DNA of 64,000 nt from Acidovorax soli (GTDB lineage Bacteria > Pseudomonadota > Gammaproteobacteria > Burkholderiales > Burkholderiaceae_C): the NCBI RefSeq assembly GCF_900107605.1, contig NZ_FNQJ01000003.1:124001-188000 (forward strand). Direction: 5' to 3'. The position numbers were made by a program, and so were the translations under genes. The notes under the pieces are model-generated. The model saw only the letters and a list, made by a program, of their open reading frames with translations, searched no databases and had not been told where the DNA came from. This document shows positions 15,864 to 26,720 of this stretch, one piece after another. Position 1 is the first letter of the stretch. Each line of letters starts with the position of its first letter.

Positions 15864-17709
15864 AGCGCTGGGCATCGCGTTGCGCTGGCCCTGGCCGTCG
15901 CTGCGCTGGGAGCGCGATGATGTCCTGCGCGAGCAGGTCGCGTTGCTGCGGCAGAACTTTCCCATGACCCTGCTGGCCTCGCTGGCCACGGCACTGGGCA
16001 CCCTGTGGGTGATGGGCAGCGGGGTCGACGGGCAGGCGCTGGCCGCCTGGCTGGTCTCGCACCTGCTGGTGGTGGCGGGGGTCTATCTCGCGCTGCGCAG
16101 CATGGACCCGACCCACGCACCCGCCCGCCCGTCGGCCTACAAGCTCATGGCCTGCATGGCCTGCATGGCCGGCATGGGGCTGAGCTGGGGCAGCCTGGGC
16201 CTGGTGGTGATGCAATGGGGCAACGCCGACAGCGTGATCTATGCGATCGGCATCATCAGCACGGTGTCATCCGGCGCCCTGGGGCTGGGGGCGCCGCTGT
16301 ACCGCGCCTACCTCACCTACCTGAGCTGCGCCATCGGCGGCGTGCTGCTGGCCATTGCCATGGCGGGCGGGCCGGTGCTGTGGCCGGCGCTGGTTCTCAC
16401 GCTGGTGTACTACGGCCTGACCTGCATGCAGGCCAGCACCACCGACACGGCCACGCGCCGCAGCATTGCCCTGAAGCTGGAAAACGTGCGCCTGGTGGGC
16501 GAGTTGCGCGCCGAATCCCAGCGCGCCCTGGCGGCCCAGAAGACTGCCGAAAAGGCCGATCGCGACAAATCCCGCTTCCTGGCGGCAGCCAGCCACGACC
16601 TGCGCCAGCCCCTGCATGCCATGGGCCTGTTTCTGGAGAGCCTGCAGCGCAGCCCCCTGAACGAGCACCAGCAGACGGTGCTGGACCATGCCCATGCCGC
16701 ATCCAGCGCCGCGGCAGAAATGCTCACCACCTTGCTCGACTACTCACGGCTGGAGGCAGGTGTGGTCAAGGTACGCCCGGCGGCATTTGCCGTGCAGCCC
16801 CTGCTCACGGCCCTGGAGCAGGAGTTTGGCGTGCAGGCCGACAACGCGCGCCTCGTGTACCGCACGCGCGAGACTTCGGCGGCCGTCCACGCCGACCGCG
16901 CGCTGGTCGGCCTGGTGATGCGCAACTTCATCTCCAATGCGCTGCGCTACACCGCCCGGGGCGGCGTGCTGATTGCATGCCGCCGGCGCGGCCAGCGCGT
17001 GGCCCTGGAGGTGTGGGACACCGGGGTCGGCATTCCCCAGCACCAGTGGGATGACATTTTTCAGGAGTTCCTCCAGCTCGACAATCCGGAACGCGACCGG
17101 CGCAAGGGACTGGGTCTGGGCCTGGCCATCGTGCACCGGCTGGTGCGCGAGATGGGTACCACGGTCGAGCTGCACTCGCAGCCGGGCCGGGGCTCGGTGT
17201 TTCGCCTCTGGCTGGATGCGTGGGACGGTGCACTGGAAGATGAAGCCGCGCCACCATCCGACGACCACAGCCTGGAGGGCCTGCATGTGCTGGCCATCGA
17301 CGACGACGAAGCGGTGCTCCTGGGCATGCAGTCGCTGCTGCAAAGCTGGGGCTGCCGCTGCACCGTGGCCGGATCGGGCGCGGAAGCGCTCGCGCGCCTG
17401 GGCGAACGCCGGCCGGATCTCATCATCACGGACTTCCGGCTGCGCCACGAGGAAACCGGCAAGCAGGTGCTGCAGGCCCTGCGCACCCGTCTGGGCATTG
17501 CGGTGCCGGCCATCATCATGACGGGCGACACTTCGCCCCAGCGCCTGCGCGATGCGCAAAGCACCTCGGCGCTGCTGTTGCACAAGCCCGTGTCCACCGG
17601 CCAGCTGCGCGAGGCCATGGTGCAGCTGCTGGCCCAGGGCCAGGAGCGCCCCGCCACCCGAGGCACATTGACAGCGGCGCTTACAGCCAGCGGCGCAACA
17701 GCCCCATGA
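15850..17709 (+). CDS. Hybrid sensor histidine kinase with C-terminal receiver
   Basis: 619 residues. The N-terminal 200 residues hold about six hydrophobic segments and no large periplasmic loop, so sensing is probably within the membrane. A coiled linker leads to a HisKA domain with ASHDLRQPLHAMG (His near residue 248). The HATPase domain follows, with N-box RNFISNALRYT, DTGVGIP and GLGLGLAI. A receiver domain from about 478 to 600 has the Asp in LIITDFRLR. The ATG overlaps the regulator gene by 14 bases. Its 3' end overlaps the convergent aldehyde dehydrogenase gene by 29 bases. The signal is unknown. Confidence 0.88.
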   Translation: MTPAEALGIALRWPWPSLRWERDDVLREQVALLRQNFPMTLLASLATALGTLWVMGSGVDGQALAAWLVSHLLVVAGVYLALRSMDPTHAPARPSAYKLMACMACMAGMGLSWGSLGLVVMQWGNADSVIYAIGIISTVSSGALGLGAPLYRAYLTYLSCAIGGVLLAIAMAGGPVLWPALVLTLVYYGLTCMQASTTDTATRRSIALKLENVRLVGELRAESQRALAAQKTAEKADRDKSRFLAAASHDLRQPLHAMGLFLESLQRSPLNEHQQTVLDHAHAASSAAAEMLTTLLDYSRLEAGVVKVRPAAFAVQPLLTALEQEFGVQADNARLVYRTRETSAAVHADRALVGLVMRNFISNALRYTARGGVLIACRRRGQRVALEVWDTGVGIPQHQWDDIFQEFLQLDNPERDRRKGLGLGLAIVHRLVREMGTTVELHSQPGRGSVFRLWLDAWDGALEDEAAPPSDDHSLEGLHVLAIDDDEAVLLGMQSLLQSWGCRCTVAGSGAEALARLGERRPDLIITDFRLRHEETGKQVLQALRTRLGIAVPAIIMTGDTSPQRLRDAQSTSALLLHKPVSTGQLREAMVQLLAQGQERPATRGTLTAALTASGATAP

Positions 17710-19132
17710 TGCGGTCGAACCGCGGGCCGTACGGCGGATAGAGCAGCGAACCCATGGCCCAGCGCGACTGCACCAGCACCGACTTCTGGTGGCAAAAGCG
17801 CAGGAAACCCTGCTCGCCGTGGTAGGCGCCCCAGCCGCTGTCGCCCACGCCGCCAAAGGGCAGGTTGTCGTGGGCGAAGTGCATGAGCGTGTCGTTCACC
17901 GTGACACCGCCACTCACGGTACGGCGCAGCACATCGCGCTGCACCGCTTCACTGCGGCCAAACCAGTACAGCGCCAGTGGGCGGGGCCCCGCATTGATGT
18001 GGGTGATGGCATCGTCCAGCCGGTCGTACGAGATCACGGGCAGGATGGGGCCAAAAATCTCCTCCTGCATCAGGCCCATGCCCGACGTGGCGCCAAACAC
18101 CAGCGAGGGCGCCATCTGGCGGCTGGCCCCGTCGCCCAGTGTGCCCACGGTGGCGACCACAGGCTTGCCTGCGGTGGGATCGATGGTGTGCACCTCTGCG
18201 CCCTGCGTCTGGGCCTGCTGCAGCAGGGTGCGCAGCCGCGCATAGTAGCGCGGCGTGATGATGGAGGCGTAATCGGGGTTGCCCTCGATGCCGGGAAACA
18301 GGCGCGCCACCGCGGCCTGGTAGGCCTGCAAAAACTCGGCCTCGCGCCCGCGGGGCAGCAGCACGTAATCGGGGGCAATGCAGGTCTGGCCCGCATTGAG
18401 CAGCTTGCCGTGGGCAATCTTGAGCGCGGCGTCCTGCATGTCGCAATCGGCGTCCACGATGCACGGCGACTTGCCCCCCAGCTCCAGCGAGGTGGGCGTC
18501 AGGTTCTGCGCCGCCGCCTGCGCCACCTTGCGCCCCACCGCGGTGGAGCCGGTGAACACCAGGTGATCAAACGGCAGTGAGGCCACCAACTGCGCCGTGG
18601 CCGCATCGCCCTGCACCACGCAAAATTCATCCGCCGCAAAGAACTGCGCCACCAGCAGGGCCAGCTGCGCCGATGTGTGGGGCGTGAGCTCGCTGGGCTT
18701 GAGCATGACGCGGTTGCCCGCCGCCAGCGCCGTGATGGCGGGCGCCAGCGCCAGTTGCACGGGGTAGTTCCAGGGAGAAATCACACCCACCACGCCCAGG
18801 GGCTGGCGCGCGACCCAGCCCCGCGCGGGCTGCAAAAAGAAGGGCGTGCGCACCCTCTGGGGTTTCATCCAGCGCGCCAGGTAGCGCAAGGTGTGCGACA
18901 GCAAGGTGCGCAGCACGAAAAAATCGGCCATCTCGGTCAACCGCGGCGAGCGCATGCCGAAGTCGGCCTGCACGGCGGCGACCAGCACGGGGCCGTGCTC
19001 GTCGAGCATCTTCTGCATGCGCAGCAGGCGCTCGCGGCGGACCAGCAGGGGCACGTCAATGTGCTCGCGGCTGGCCTGGTGTTGCAGATTGAATTGGGCG
19101 CGGATGTCGTCAGGTGTCATGGCAGCCATCAT
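17681..19132 (-). CDS. Aldehyde dehydrogenase (coniferyl-aldehyde dehydrogenase-like)
   Basis: 483 residues. NAD(P)-dependent oxidation of an aldehyde to an acid. The catalytic residues are Glu217 in LELGGKSP and Cys251 in GQTCIAPD; SPWNYP and PFGGVGDSG are also conserved. Overall pattern, including the short N-terminus and the late hydrophobic tail, fits the class that includes coniferyl aldehyde dehydrogenases. Starts at 19132, 19129 and 19120 are all in frame with no clear ribosome-binding site; the choice is uncertain by up to four residues. The last 29 bases overlap the histidine kinase gene on the other strand. Confidence 0.85.
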   Translation of the reverse strand: MMAAMTPDDIRAQFNLQHQASREHIDVPLLVRRERLLRMQKMLDEHGPVLVAAVQADFGMRSPRLTEMADFFVLRTLLSHTLRYLARWMKPQRVRTPFFLQPARGWVARQPLGVVGVISPWNYPVQLALAPAITALAAGNRVMLKPSELTPHTSAQLALLVAQFFAADEFCVVQGDAATAQLVASLPFDHLVFTGSTAVGRKVAQAAAQNLTPTSLELGGKSPCIVDADCDMQDAALKIAHGKLLNAGQTCIAPDYVLLPRGREAEFLQAYQAAVARLFPGIEGNPDYASIITPRYYARLRTLLQQAQTQGAEVHTIDPTAGKPVVATVGTLGDGASRQMAPSLVFGATSGMGLMQEEIFGPILPVISYDRLDDAITHINAGPRPLALYWFGRSEAVQRDVLRRTVSGGVTVNDTLMHFAHDNLPFGGVGDSGWGAYHGEQGFLRFCHQKSVLVQSRWAMGSLLYPPYGPRFDRIMGLLRRWL

Positions 19133-19189
19133 AGAAGACGGCCCCCCTGCCTGAAACGTAAGAACCTGTGCCTTGCCAGCTTGCCGGCT

Positions 19190-19531
19190 TTACCGCAAAT
19201 CGGCTGGTTCGCGCGGTTCGCGCGGCTCCACGTCCACCACCTCGCCGGCCCCCGGCAGCACGCCCGCGCGGCGCGAGGGCGTATCGGCAGCGGGCGCGGT
19301 GGACCAGCGCTCGGTGGAGCGGTACACCGTGCGCCAACCCGTGCGCGGGTCCACCCGCATGGTCCAGGGCATGACGGGCCGGCCGGTAAGCCGCGCCCAG
19401 ACCGCCCGCAGCCCCCACGCCAGTGCGAGCACCAGCACAGCGGCCAGCAGGCTCAGAAACATCACCAGCCCGGCCACCACCACCACGGCCCGGATGAGCC
19501 AGCGGGTCAAGCCCGCCACAAAATCATTCAA
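19190..19531 (-). CDS. Small membrane protein of unknown function
   Basis: 113 residues. One or two membrane segments occupy about residues 9-45, followed by a cytosolic tail containing RPVMPWTMRVDPRTGWRTVY and a charged C-terminus. No functional motif is recognised. It lies between clpB and the aldehyde dehydrogenase gene on the same strand. Confidence 0.6.
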   Translation of the reverse strand: MNDFVAGLTRWLIRAVVVVAGLVMFLSLLAAVLVLALAWGLRAVWARLTGRPVMPWTMRVDPRTGWRTVYRSTERWSTAPAADTPSRRAGVLPGAGEVVDVEPREPREPADLR

Positions 19532-19574
19532 ACAACCTCCTCAGGCATCCGCCAGTTCTTTGCATTCAACAGGC

Positions 19575-19620
19575 CGCCAGCGCTTATTCATAAATCGCCA
19601 GAAGCTATATTATTTATAGC
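19575..19620. repeat. AGCGCTT-family repeat, copy 3
   Basis: GCCAGCGCTTATTCATAAAT, then CGCCAGAA, then the AT palindrome GCTATA-TTATT-TATAGC (19604-19620). It follows the clpB stop in the clpB reading direction and may help end transcription. Confidence 0.7.
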
Positions 19621-19636
19621 ACCATAATCCCATCTG

Positions 19637-22243
<2,607 letters not shown>

Positions 22244-22272
22244 GGGTCAATGTCCTCCGAATTGCAGAGCAC

Positions 22273-22299
22273 TTGGGGCAGGGGCTGCCTGATTTCAAG
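22273..22299 (-). promoter_or_regulatory. Sigma-32 heat-shock promoter of clpB
   Basis: On the minus strand CTTGAAA (22299-22293), a 14-base spacer and CCCCAA (22278-22273) match the consensus CTTGAAA-N11-16-CCCCAT with one change. The promoter is about 30 bases upstream of the start codon. Confidence 0.75.
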
Positions 22300-22365
22300 G
22301 CAGTGCCCTGCCTGCCGGTTGCGCTGTGTCAATGCACCATTCAGAAGCCATCGCCCCTGAAAACT

Positions 22366-22410
22366 ACTTTTTTGATAGCTGCCAGCGCTTTACCAATCGC
22401 CATCAAAGGC
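22366..22410. repeat. AGCGCTT-family repeat, copy 4
   Basis: A run of Ts, then GATAGCTGCCAGCGCTTTAC, then CAATCGCCATCAAAGG. It lies between moaE and clpB. Its core is nearly identical to a stretch inside trpF (52966-53005). Confidence 0.7.
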
Positions 22411-22452
22411 CAATTTCATCCAAATTCTCCATGTCGAACAACGCCCAGGGCT

Positions 22453-22929
22453 TCAGGCATTGCTCGCCGTGATGCCCCAGCGTGCCAGGGCGGCGTCGTC
22501 GCTCACGCGCGCATCCACCCAGCGTGCGCCCTGGGGCGTTTCTTCCTTCTTCCAGAACGGTGCCTGGGTCTTGAGGTAGTCCATCAGGAACTCGCAGGCC
22601 TGAAAACTCTGGCCCCGGTGCGCGCTGGTGACGGCCACCAGCACGATCTGGTCGAGCGGCTGGAGCAGCCCGACGCGGTGGATCACGCGGGCACCCAGGA
22701 TGTCGAAACGCCGCAAGGCCTCGTCCACCATGGCTTCGATGGATTTCTCGGTCATGCCGGGGTAATGCTCCAGCTCCATGGACGACACCGCGTCCCCCTC
22801 GTTCCTGTCGCGCACCGTGCCAATGAAACTGCATACCGCACCCACGCCCTTGTTCTCCCGGCGCAGAGCGGCGATTTCACAGGACAGGTCGAAGTCCTCG
22901 GTCTGGATGGAAACGCGGGGCAGGTTCAT
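22453..22929 (-). CDS. moaE: Molybdopterin synthase large subunit MoaE
   Basis: 158 residues. With MoaD it inserts sulfur into precursor Z to make molybdopterin. Family features are GAVCSFIGTVRDRNEG near residue 30, LELEHYPGM-type sequence (here MELEHYPGM), HRVGLL, and the late Lys pair in WKKEE. ATG 22929 gives the normal length. Its partner moaD lies 1.6 kb upstream at 24494-24748, separated by unrelated genes. Confidence 0.92.
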   Translation of the reverse strand: MNLPRVSIQTEDFDLSCEIAALRRENKGVGAVCSFIGTVRDRNEGDAVSSMELEHYPGMTEKSIEAMVDEALRRFDILGARVIHRVGLLQPLDQIVLVAVTSAHRGQSFQACEFLMDYLKTQAPFWKKEETPQGARWVDARVSDDAALARWGITASNA

Positions 22930-22955
22930 GGCAAAACGACTTTCATGCGACAGAT

Positions 22956-23186
22956 TCACGGCGAGCGGTGCAGCCGGGGTGCGGCCAGCAATGCGCGCTC
23001 TTCCTCCACCACCTTGTTCAGTTGCGCGAGCGCGGGCGAGGGCGGCAATTGGGCCAGCAGGGTTTGCAGGCGCGTGACATCCGCCACGGTGGGGGCCACC
23101 TTGATCTGCGCGATGGCGGCGGGCAGGTTGCCGCCCCGCACCAGCGCCAGCACCTTGGCGGGCCATTCACTTTTATTGCGTGCCAT
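22956..23186 (-). CDS. Small conserved hypothetical protein
   Basis: 76 residues from ATG 23186. Begins MARNKSEWPAKVLALVRGG and is predicted mostly helical, with no membrane segment. No function recognised. It lies 26 bases upstream of moaE on the same strand, so it may share its transcript, and is divergent from the 84-residue gene at 23261. Confidence 0.55.
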   Translation of the reverse strand: MARNKSEWPAKVLALVRGGNLPAAIAQIKVAPTVADVTRLQTLLAQLPPSPALAQLNKVVEEERALLAAPRLHRSP

Positions 23187-23260
23187 AGATTGTGAAACAG
23201 GTTTGTCTGTACGATTCGCCCGCACTGTACCCGCACTGCAACCCCCTGCACCTGATTACC

Positions 23261-23515
23261 ATGGCCACCCAAACGATTCAGACCGATCTGTACAAGCTCT
23301 ACCCGTCCCCGCGCAACACGGTCCGCGATGTGTTCGAGTACCAGGTCTTCGTGCCCCACCCCTACGCCATCATCGACCTGGCGGCCATGGAACTGGCCGG
23401 CAAGACCACGCTGTTTGCCGCCTGCCGCCTGTCGGACATGAAGATGGGGCAACTGGTCACGTTCGCGCTGGCGGCCGACCAGGCCAAATTCGAGCGCCTG
23501 TTCACCCCCGACTGA
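23261..23515 (+). CDS. Small hypothetical protein
   Basis: 84 residues from ATG 23261. No recognised domain. It contains DVFEYQVFVPHPYAIIDLAA and a hydrophobic middle, probably a small soluble alpha/beta protein. Followed after 9 bases by another unknown gene on the same strand, so the two probably form an operon. Confidence 0.5.
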   Translation: MATQTIQTDLYKLYPSPRNTVRDVFEYQVFVPHPYAIIDLAAMELAGKTTLFAACRLSDMKMGQLVTFALAADQAKFERLFTPD

Positions 23516-23524
23516 ACCGTGCCC

Positions 23525-23860
23525 ATGGACGACGACAACCAGATCCACGTGCCGCCCTCCTTCCTGGCGGTGTACACCGACGCCCGCGGGCGCCTCACCG
23601 AAAAGGCCGATGAAGTGCGCAGCCGCTACGAGCTGTGCGAAGACCTGGCGGGCCACCTGGTGGAACACGCCCAGACGCTGTACCACGTGCAGGCGCCCTC
23701 CGAGGCCGAGATCCTGCGGCGCATCCATGCGGGGCTGTGCACGGCGGAATCGGGTGTGTCAGTGCCCGAAGCCACCTGGATCGTCACCCGGCTGGCCGAG
23801 TTGCTGGCGTGGCAGTGCCCTGAACTGGCCCTGGCGAAGGATGCAACGGTGAGCGACTGA
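23525..23860 (+). CDS. Hypothetical protein
   Basis: 111 residues from ATG 23525 (GTG 23519 is also possible). Mostly helical, with HVPPSFLAVYTDARGRLTE near the start and a conserved-looking Cys pair region around residues 38 and 73. Function unknown. It is the second gene of a two-gene plus-strand unit placed between moaE and the cytochrome gene, both on the other strand. Confidence 0.55.
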   Translation: MDDDNQIHVPPSFLAVYTDARGRLTEKADEVRSRYELCEDLAGHLVEHAQTLYHVQAPSEAEILRRIHAGLCTAESGVSVPEATWIVTRLAELLAWQCPELALAKDATVSD

Positions 23861-23911
23861 CGGGTGGCGCCGCCACTCCGTCCCTGCGCCCCAGGTTGCT
23901 GCGTGCAGCGA

Positions 23912-24238
23912 TCAGAGCGACAGAATCCATTTGGCGAGCTGTTTGGCCTCAGCCTCACTGACCAAGGGCCGCTCGGAATCGTCGGGCATCTTGGCGATGC
24001 CCCAATGCCGACCGCTCCCGCCGTCACTGCCCTTCCGAATGGTGGCCACCAAGGTTTTCTCGGCACTCCGATCACCTTTCCACCGAACCGCAATCTTCTG
24101 GAATGCAGGGCCCGCGCCATCCTTGGTGATCGAGTGACACTGCATGCATTGTTTTTCGTCAGCGAGCTGGGGGTTGGCCCACGCAGAAAAGCCCATACCC
24201 AGCAAACCTGCGACGACGAGGAGGTGGAACGTCTTCAT
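23912..24238 (-). CDS. Small class I cytochrome c (c551/c552 type), exported
   Basis: 108 residues. A signal peptide of about 21 residues ends at Ala-Trp-Ala, then the heme site CMQCH (Cys31, Cys34, His35) and the distal Met84 in AKMPDD. It is a periplasmic single-heme electron carrier, of the type that feeds terminal oxidases or denitrification enzymes. An FNR-type box lies about 95 bases upstream at 24333-24346, which fits expression at low oxygen. It sits between moaD and the small unknown genes. Confidence 0.9.
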   Translation of the reverse strand: MKTFHLLVVAGLLGMGFSAWANPQLADEKQCMQCHSITKDGAGPAFQKIAVRWKGDRSAEKTLVATIRKGSDGGSGRHWGIAKMPDDSERPLVSEAEAKQLAKWILSL

Positions 24239-24332
24239 AAATATCCCCTTGCGGTTTGGCGACATGCCACATGCAAGATATTCCTGACGCAACCGCACGT
24301 CAATTGGCCCGCAACCAAATGCCATCGCAGTA

Positions 24333-24346
24333 TTGACATACGTCAA
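24333..24346 (-). promoter_or_regulatory. FNR/CRP-family box upstream of the cytochrome gene
   Basis: TTGAC-ATAC-GTCAA is a perfect 14-base palindrome of the FNR/Anr/Dnr type. The rest of the 24239-24493 gap shows no gene. No good -10 element is visible at the usual distance, so the exact promoter is unclear. Confidence 0.6.
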
Positions 24347-24493
24347 AACAACCCAGGGGGATACGCAGGCCGACTTTCGGGGGCGGCGGCCGCTAGCAGA
24401 CTGCAAGCCATGGTGCACCCGGTTACCGCCCACACCATTCAACGGCGGCACAGTGCCGAAACACAGCCGGTCTGGCCGATCCGGCTCCCCCGG

Positions 24494-24748
24494 CTACCCC
24501 CCCGTCACGGGCGGGAAAAACGCCACCTCGGCGCCATCGACCAGAACCGCCGACTCTTCGCTCAAGGCCTGGTTGAGCGCCATGCGCACCGCACGGCCAC
24601 GTGCAAGGCTGGTGGCATGGGCACCACCGCGGGCAATGAGCTCGTCGCGCAACGCGCCCAAGGTGGTGGCCGTGGTTTGCATCGGCTCTTGCCCCGCGCC
24701 GATGGCCTCGCGGATGGAGGCGAAATAGCGCACTGTGATCTTTTTCAT
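24494..24748 (-). CDS. moaD: Molybdopterin synthase small subunit MoaD
   Basis: 84 residues, ubiquitin-like sulfur carrier. It ends in the obligatory Gly-Gly (PPVTGG), which becomes a thiocarboxylate. The start MKKITVRYFASIREA is typical. A GC-rich repeat fills the 79 bases between it and moeA. Confidence 0.92.
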   Translation of the reverse strand: MKKITVRYFASIREAIGAGQEPMQTTATTLGALRDELIARGGAHATSLARGRAVRMALNQALSEESAVLVDGAEVAFFPPVTGG

Positions 24749-24750
24749 CG

Positions 24751-24823
24751 CTGGGCCGCCCCAAGATGAAAAGCGGTCCCCTCGGGGGGCAGCGAGCACA
24801 CGAAGTGGGAAGTGTGGGGGCAC
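24751..24823. repeat. GC-rich intergenic repeat, copy A
   Basis: Begins GGGCCGCCCC (24753-24762), then CCCC-TCGG-GGGG and ends in AGTGTGGGGGC. A related element in the opposite orientation lies at 55562-55651. From memory such elements are frequent in Comamonadaceae genomes. Confidence 0.55.
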
Positions 24824-24827
24824 ATGT

Positions 24828-26045
24828 TCATGACAGCAACTCCGAAAACGCGATGAACCGCACCGTATCACCGGGTGCGATCGTCTGGCCGGCCGGGTTG
24901 TCCACCACGCCATCGCCCCAGGCGGCCGAGGTGAGCACGCCCGAGCTCTGGTTGTCGAACAGGTCCAGCCCGCCCGTGGTGTTGTGCCGCACGCGCAGGA
25001 ATTCGCGGCGTTTGTCGGCCTTGGGCCAGGTGAAATCAGCGCGGACAGCCATGGATTGGGGTGCAACATCCTGCACGCCCTGCAGCCGCAGCACAAATGG
25101 CCGCACCAGCAGCGCGAAGGTCAGAAAACTGGACACCGGGTTGCCGGGCAGGCCCATGAAGTGCGCTGCACCCACGCGGCCATAGGCGAACGGCTTGCCG
25201 GGTTTCATGGCGATCTGCCACAGATCGAGCGTGCCCAGCGATTCGACGGCGGGCTTGATGTGGTCTTCCTCGCCCACGCTCACGCCGCCGCTGGTCAGGA
25301 TCAGGTCGTGTGCGTTACTGGCTTGGCGCAAGGCGGCTATGGTGGCGTCGCGTCGGTCGGGCACGATGCCGAAATCGCTCACCTCGCAGCCCAGGCGCAG
25401 CAGCATGGCGCGCAGAAAGAAACGGTTGCTGTTGTAGATGGCGCCGGGGCGCATCTGCTCGGGCGGCACGTCGCCGGGCATGACCAGTTCATCGCCGGTG
25501 GAGAACAGTGCCACGCGTGGGCGGCGGGCCACCTGCAGTTGTGCCAGGCCGATGCTGGCAGCCAGGCCCAGCTCGGCCGGCGTGAGGCGGGTGCCGGCCT
25601 GCAGCACCACGGCGCCGCGCGTGATGTCTTCGCCGGCGCGGCGAATCCACTGGCCCGGCCGGGGCACGGCGTTGACGCGCACTCGGCCGTCGGCAAGCGC
25701 CTCGCAGTCTTCCTGCATCAGGATGGCGTCGGCGCCTGCGGGCACGGGCGCACCGGTGAAGATGCGCGCGGCGGTGCCGGCCTGCAGCGGCTCGCCCGCG
25801 CTGCCGGCGGCAATGCGCTGAGACACGGGCAGCGCAAGCCCCACCGCCGCTACATCGGCGCAGCGCACGGCATAGCCGTCCATGGCGCTGTTATCGATAG
25901 GAGGCACCTGCAGCACCGAGGAGCAACCCTGCGCCAGCACGCGGCCGTCGGCATCAAAAGTGGTGACAGTGTCGGTGCCCGCCAGCGGTGTGGCGTGGCC
26001 CAGCAGCTCGGCCAGCGCCTCATCCAGCGGTTTCAGGGGTTTCAT
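24828..26045 (-). CDS. moeA: Molybdopterin molybdenumtransferase MoeA
   Basis: 405 residues. It inserts molybdate into adenylylated molybdopterin. Conserved blocks are PPIDNSAMDGYA, ARIFTGAPVPAGAD, STGDELV, TSGGVSVGEEDH and GLPGNPVS. The start overlaps the mobB stop by four bases (ATGA), so the pair is translationally coupled. Confidence 0.95.
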   Translation of the reverse strand: MKPLKPLDEALAELLGHATPLAGTDTVTTFDADGRVLAQGCSSVLQVPPIDNSAMDGYAVRCADVAAVGLALPVSQRIAAGSAGEPLQAGTAARIFTGAPVPAGADAILMQEDCEALADGRVRVNAVPRPGQWIRRAGEDITRGAVVLQAGTRLTPAELGLAASIGLAQLQVARRPRVALFSTGDELVMPGDVPPEQMRPGAIYNSNRFFLRAMLLRLGCEVSDFGIVPDRRDATIAALRQASNAHDLILTSGGVSVGEEDHIKPAVESLGTLDLWQIAMKPGKPFAYGRVGAAHFMGLPGNPVSSFLTFALLVRPFVLRLQGVQDVAPQSMAVRADFTWPKADKRREFLRVRHNTTGGLDLFDNQSSGVLTSAAWGDGVVDNPAGQTIAPGDTVRFIAFSELLS

Positions 26046-26611
26046 TGGGGGACGCATGGCAACAGGTCTCCGTGCAGGTCCCACTGGTAGTCGAAGCGGT
26101 CGGCATGCTGCAGCAGCCAGTCCACCACCTGATCGGGGGCATTGAGGTCGAGCACGGGCCGTTGCGTGGGTACGGGCAGGTTGTGCGGGGCGTCGGTGGC
26201 GATGGCGACCACAAAGTCGTCGTCGGGGTACCGCACGGGCTTGGCCGCGCGGCCGGGCTCGGGTGCGCGCCAGACTTCGATCTTGAGCAGATCGCTGTCC
26301 TTGAAGCCCTCCACCAGCACCCAGTCCACGCCCTGGTACAGCTCTGCCAGCAGGTGGTGCACGCTGAGCGTGGCGGGCTGTTCGAACTCGCGCACCAGCA
26401 TCAGGCGCTTGTCGGAGGCGGCCACCACTTCGAAGGCCCCGGCTTCGCGGTGGCGGTAAGTGTCCTTGCCAGGGTGGTCGATGTCGAAACTGTGGTGGGC
26501 ATGCTTGACCACCGACACCCGCAGTCCCCGCAGGCGCAGCTCGGGGATGAGCTGCTCGACCAGCGTGGTCTTGCCACTGCCAGAGAAACCGGCAAAGCCT
26601 ACAACCTTCAT
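26042..26611 (-). CDS. mobB: Molybdopterin-guanine dinucleotide biosynthesis protein MobB
   Basis: 189 residues. P-loop GTPase that assists attachment of GMP to the molybdenum cofactor. The Walker A motif GFSGSGKTT spans residues 8-16. The conserved HHSFDIDHPGKDTYRHREAG block and VLVEGFK are present. Overlaps moeA by four bases. A copy of the intergenic repeat separates it from thrC. Confidence 0.92.
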   Translation of the reverse strand: MKVVGFAGFSGSGKTTLVEQLIPELRLRGLRVSVVKHAHHSFDIDHPGKDTYRHREAGAFEVVAASDKRLMLVREFEQPATLSVHHLLAELYQGVDWVLVEGFKDSDLLKIEVWRAPEPGRAAKPVRYPDDDFVVAIATDAPHNLPVPTQRPVLDLNAPDQVVDWLLQHADRFDYQWDLHGDLLPCVPQ

Positions 26612-26624
26612 CCAATGCTCCTGT

Positions 26625-26686
26625 GAATAGCTATGCTATTTATAGCTGCCAGCGCTTATCAGAAAATCGCCAGGGGCATTTTTTAC
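26625..26686. repeat. AGCGCTT-family repeat, copy 5
   Basis: AT module AATAGC-TAT-GCTATT, then TATAGCTGCCAGCGCTTATC, then AATCGCCAGGGGC and a T-run. Lies between thrC and mobB. Confidence 0.7.
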
Positions 26687-26720
26687 TCAAAACCCTGATA
26701 TCCCGCACTTCCGACAGGGA

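Noticed and set aside
22244..23000. Molybdenum-cofactor riboswitch near moaE
   Set aside because: No complex multi-stem leader is seen; the upstream region holds another gene and the downstream gap holds a repeat copy and a sigma-32 promoter.
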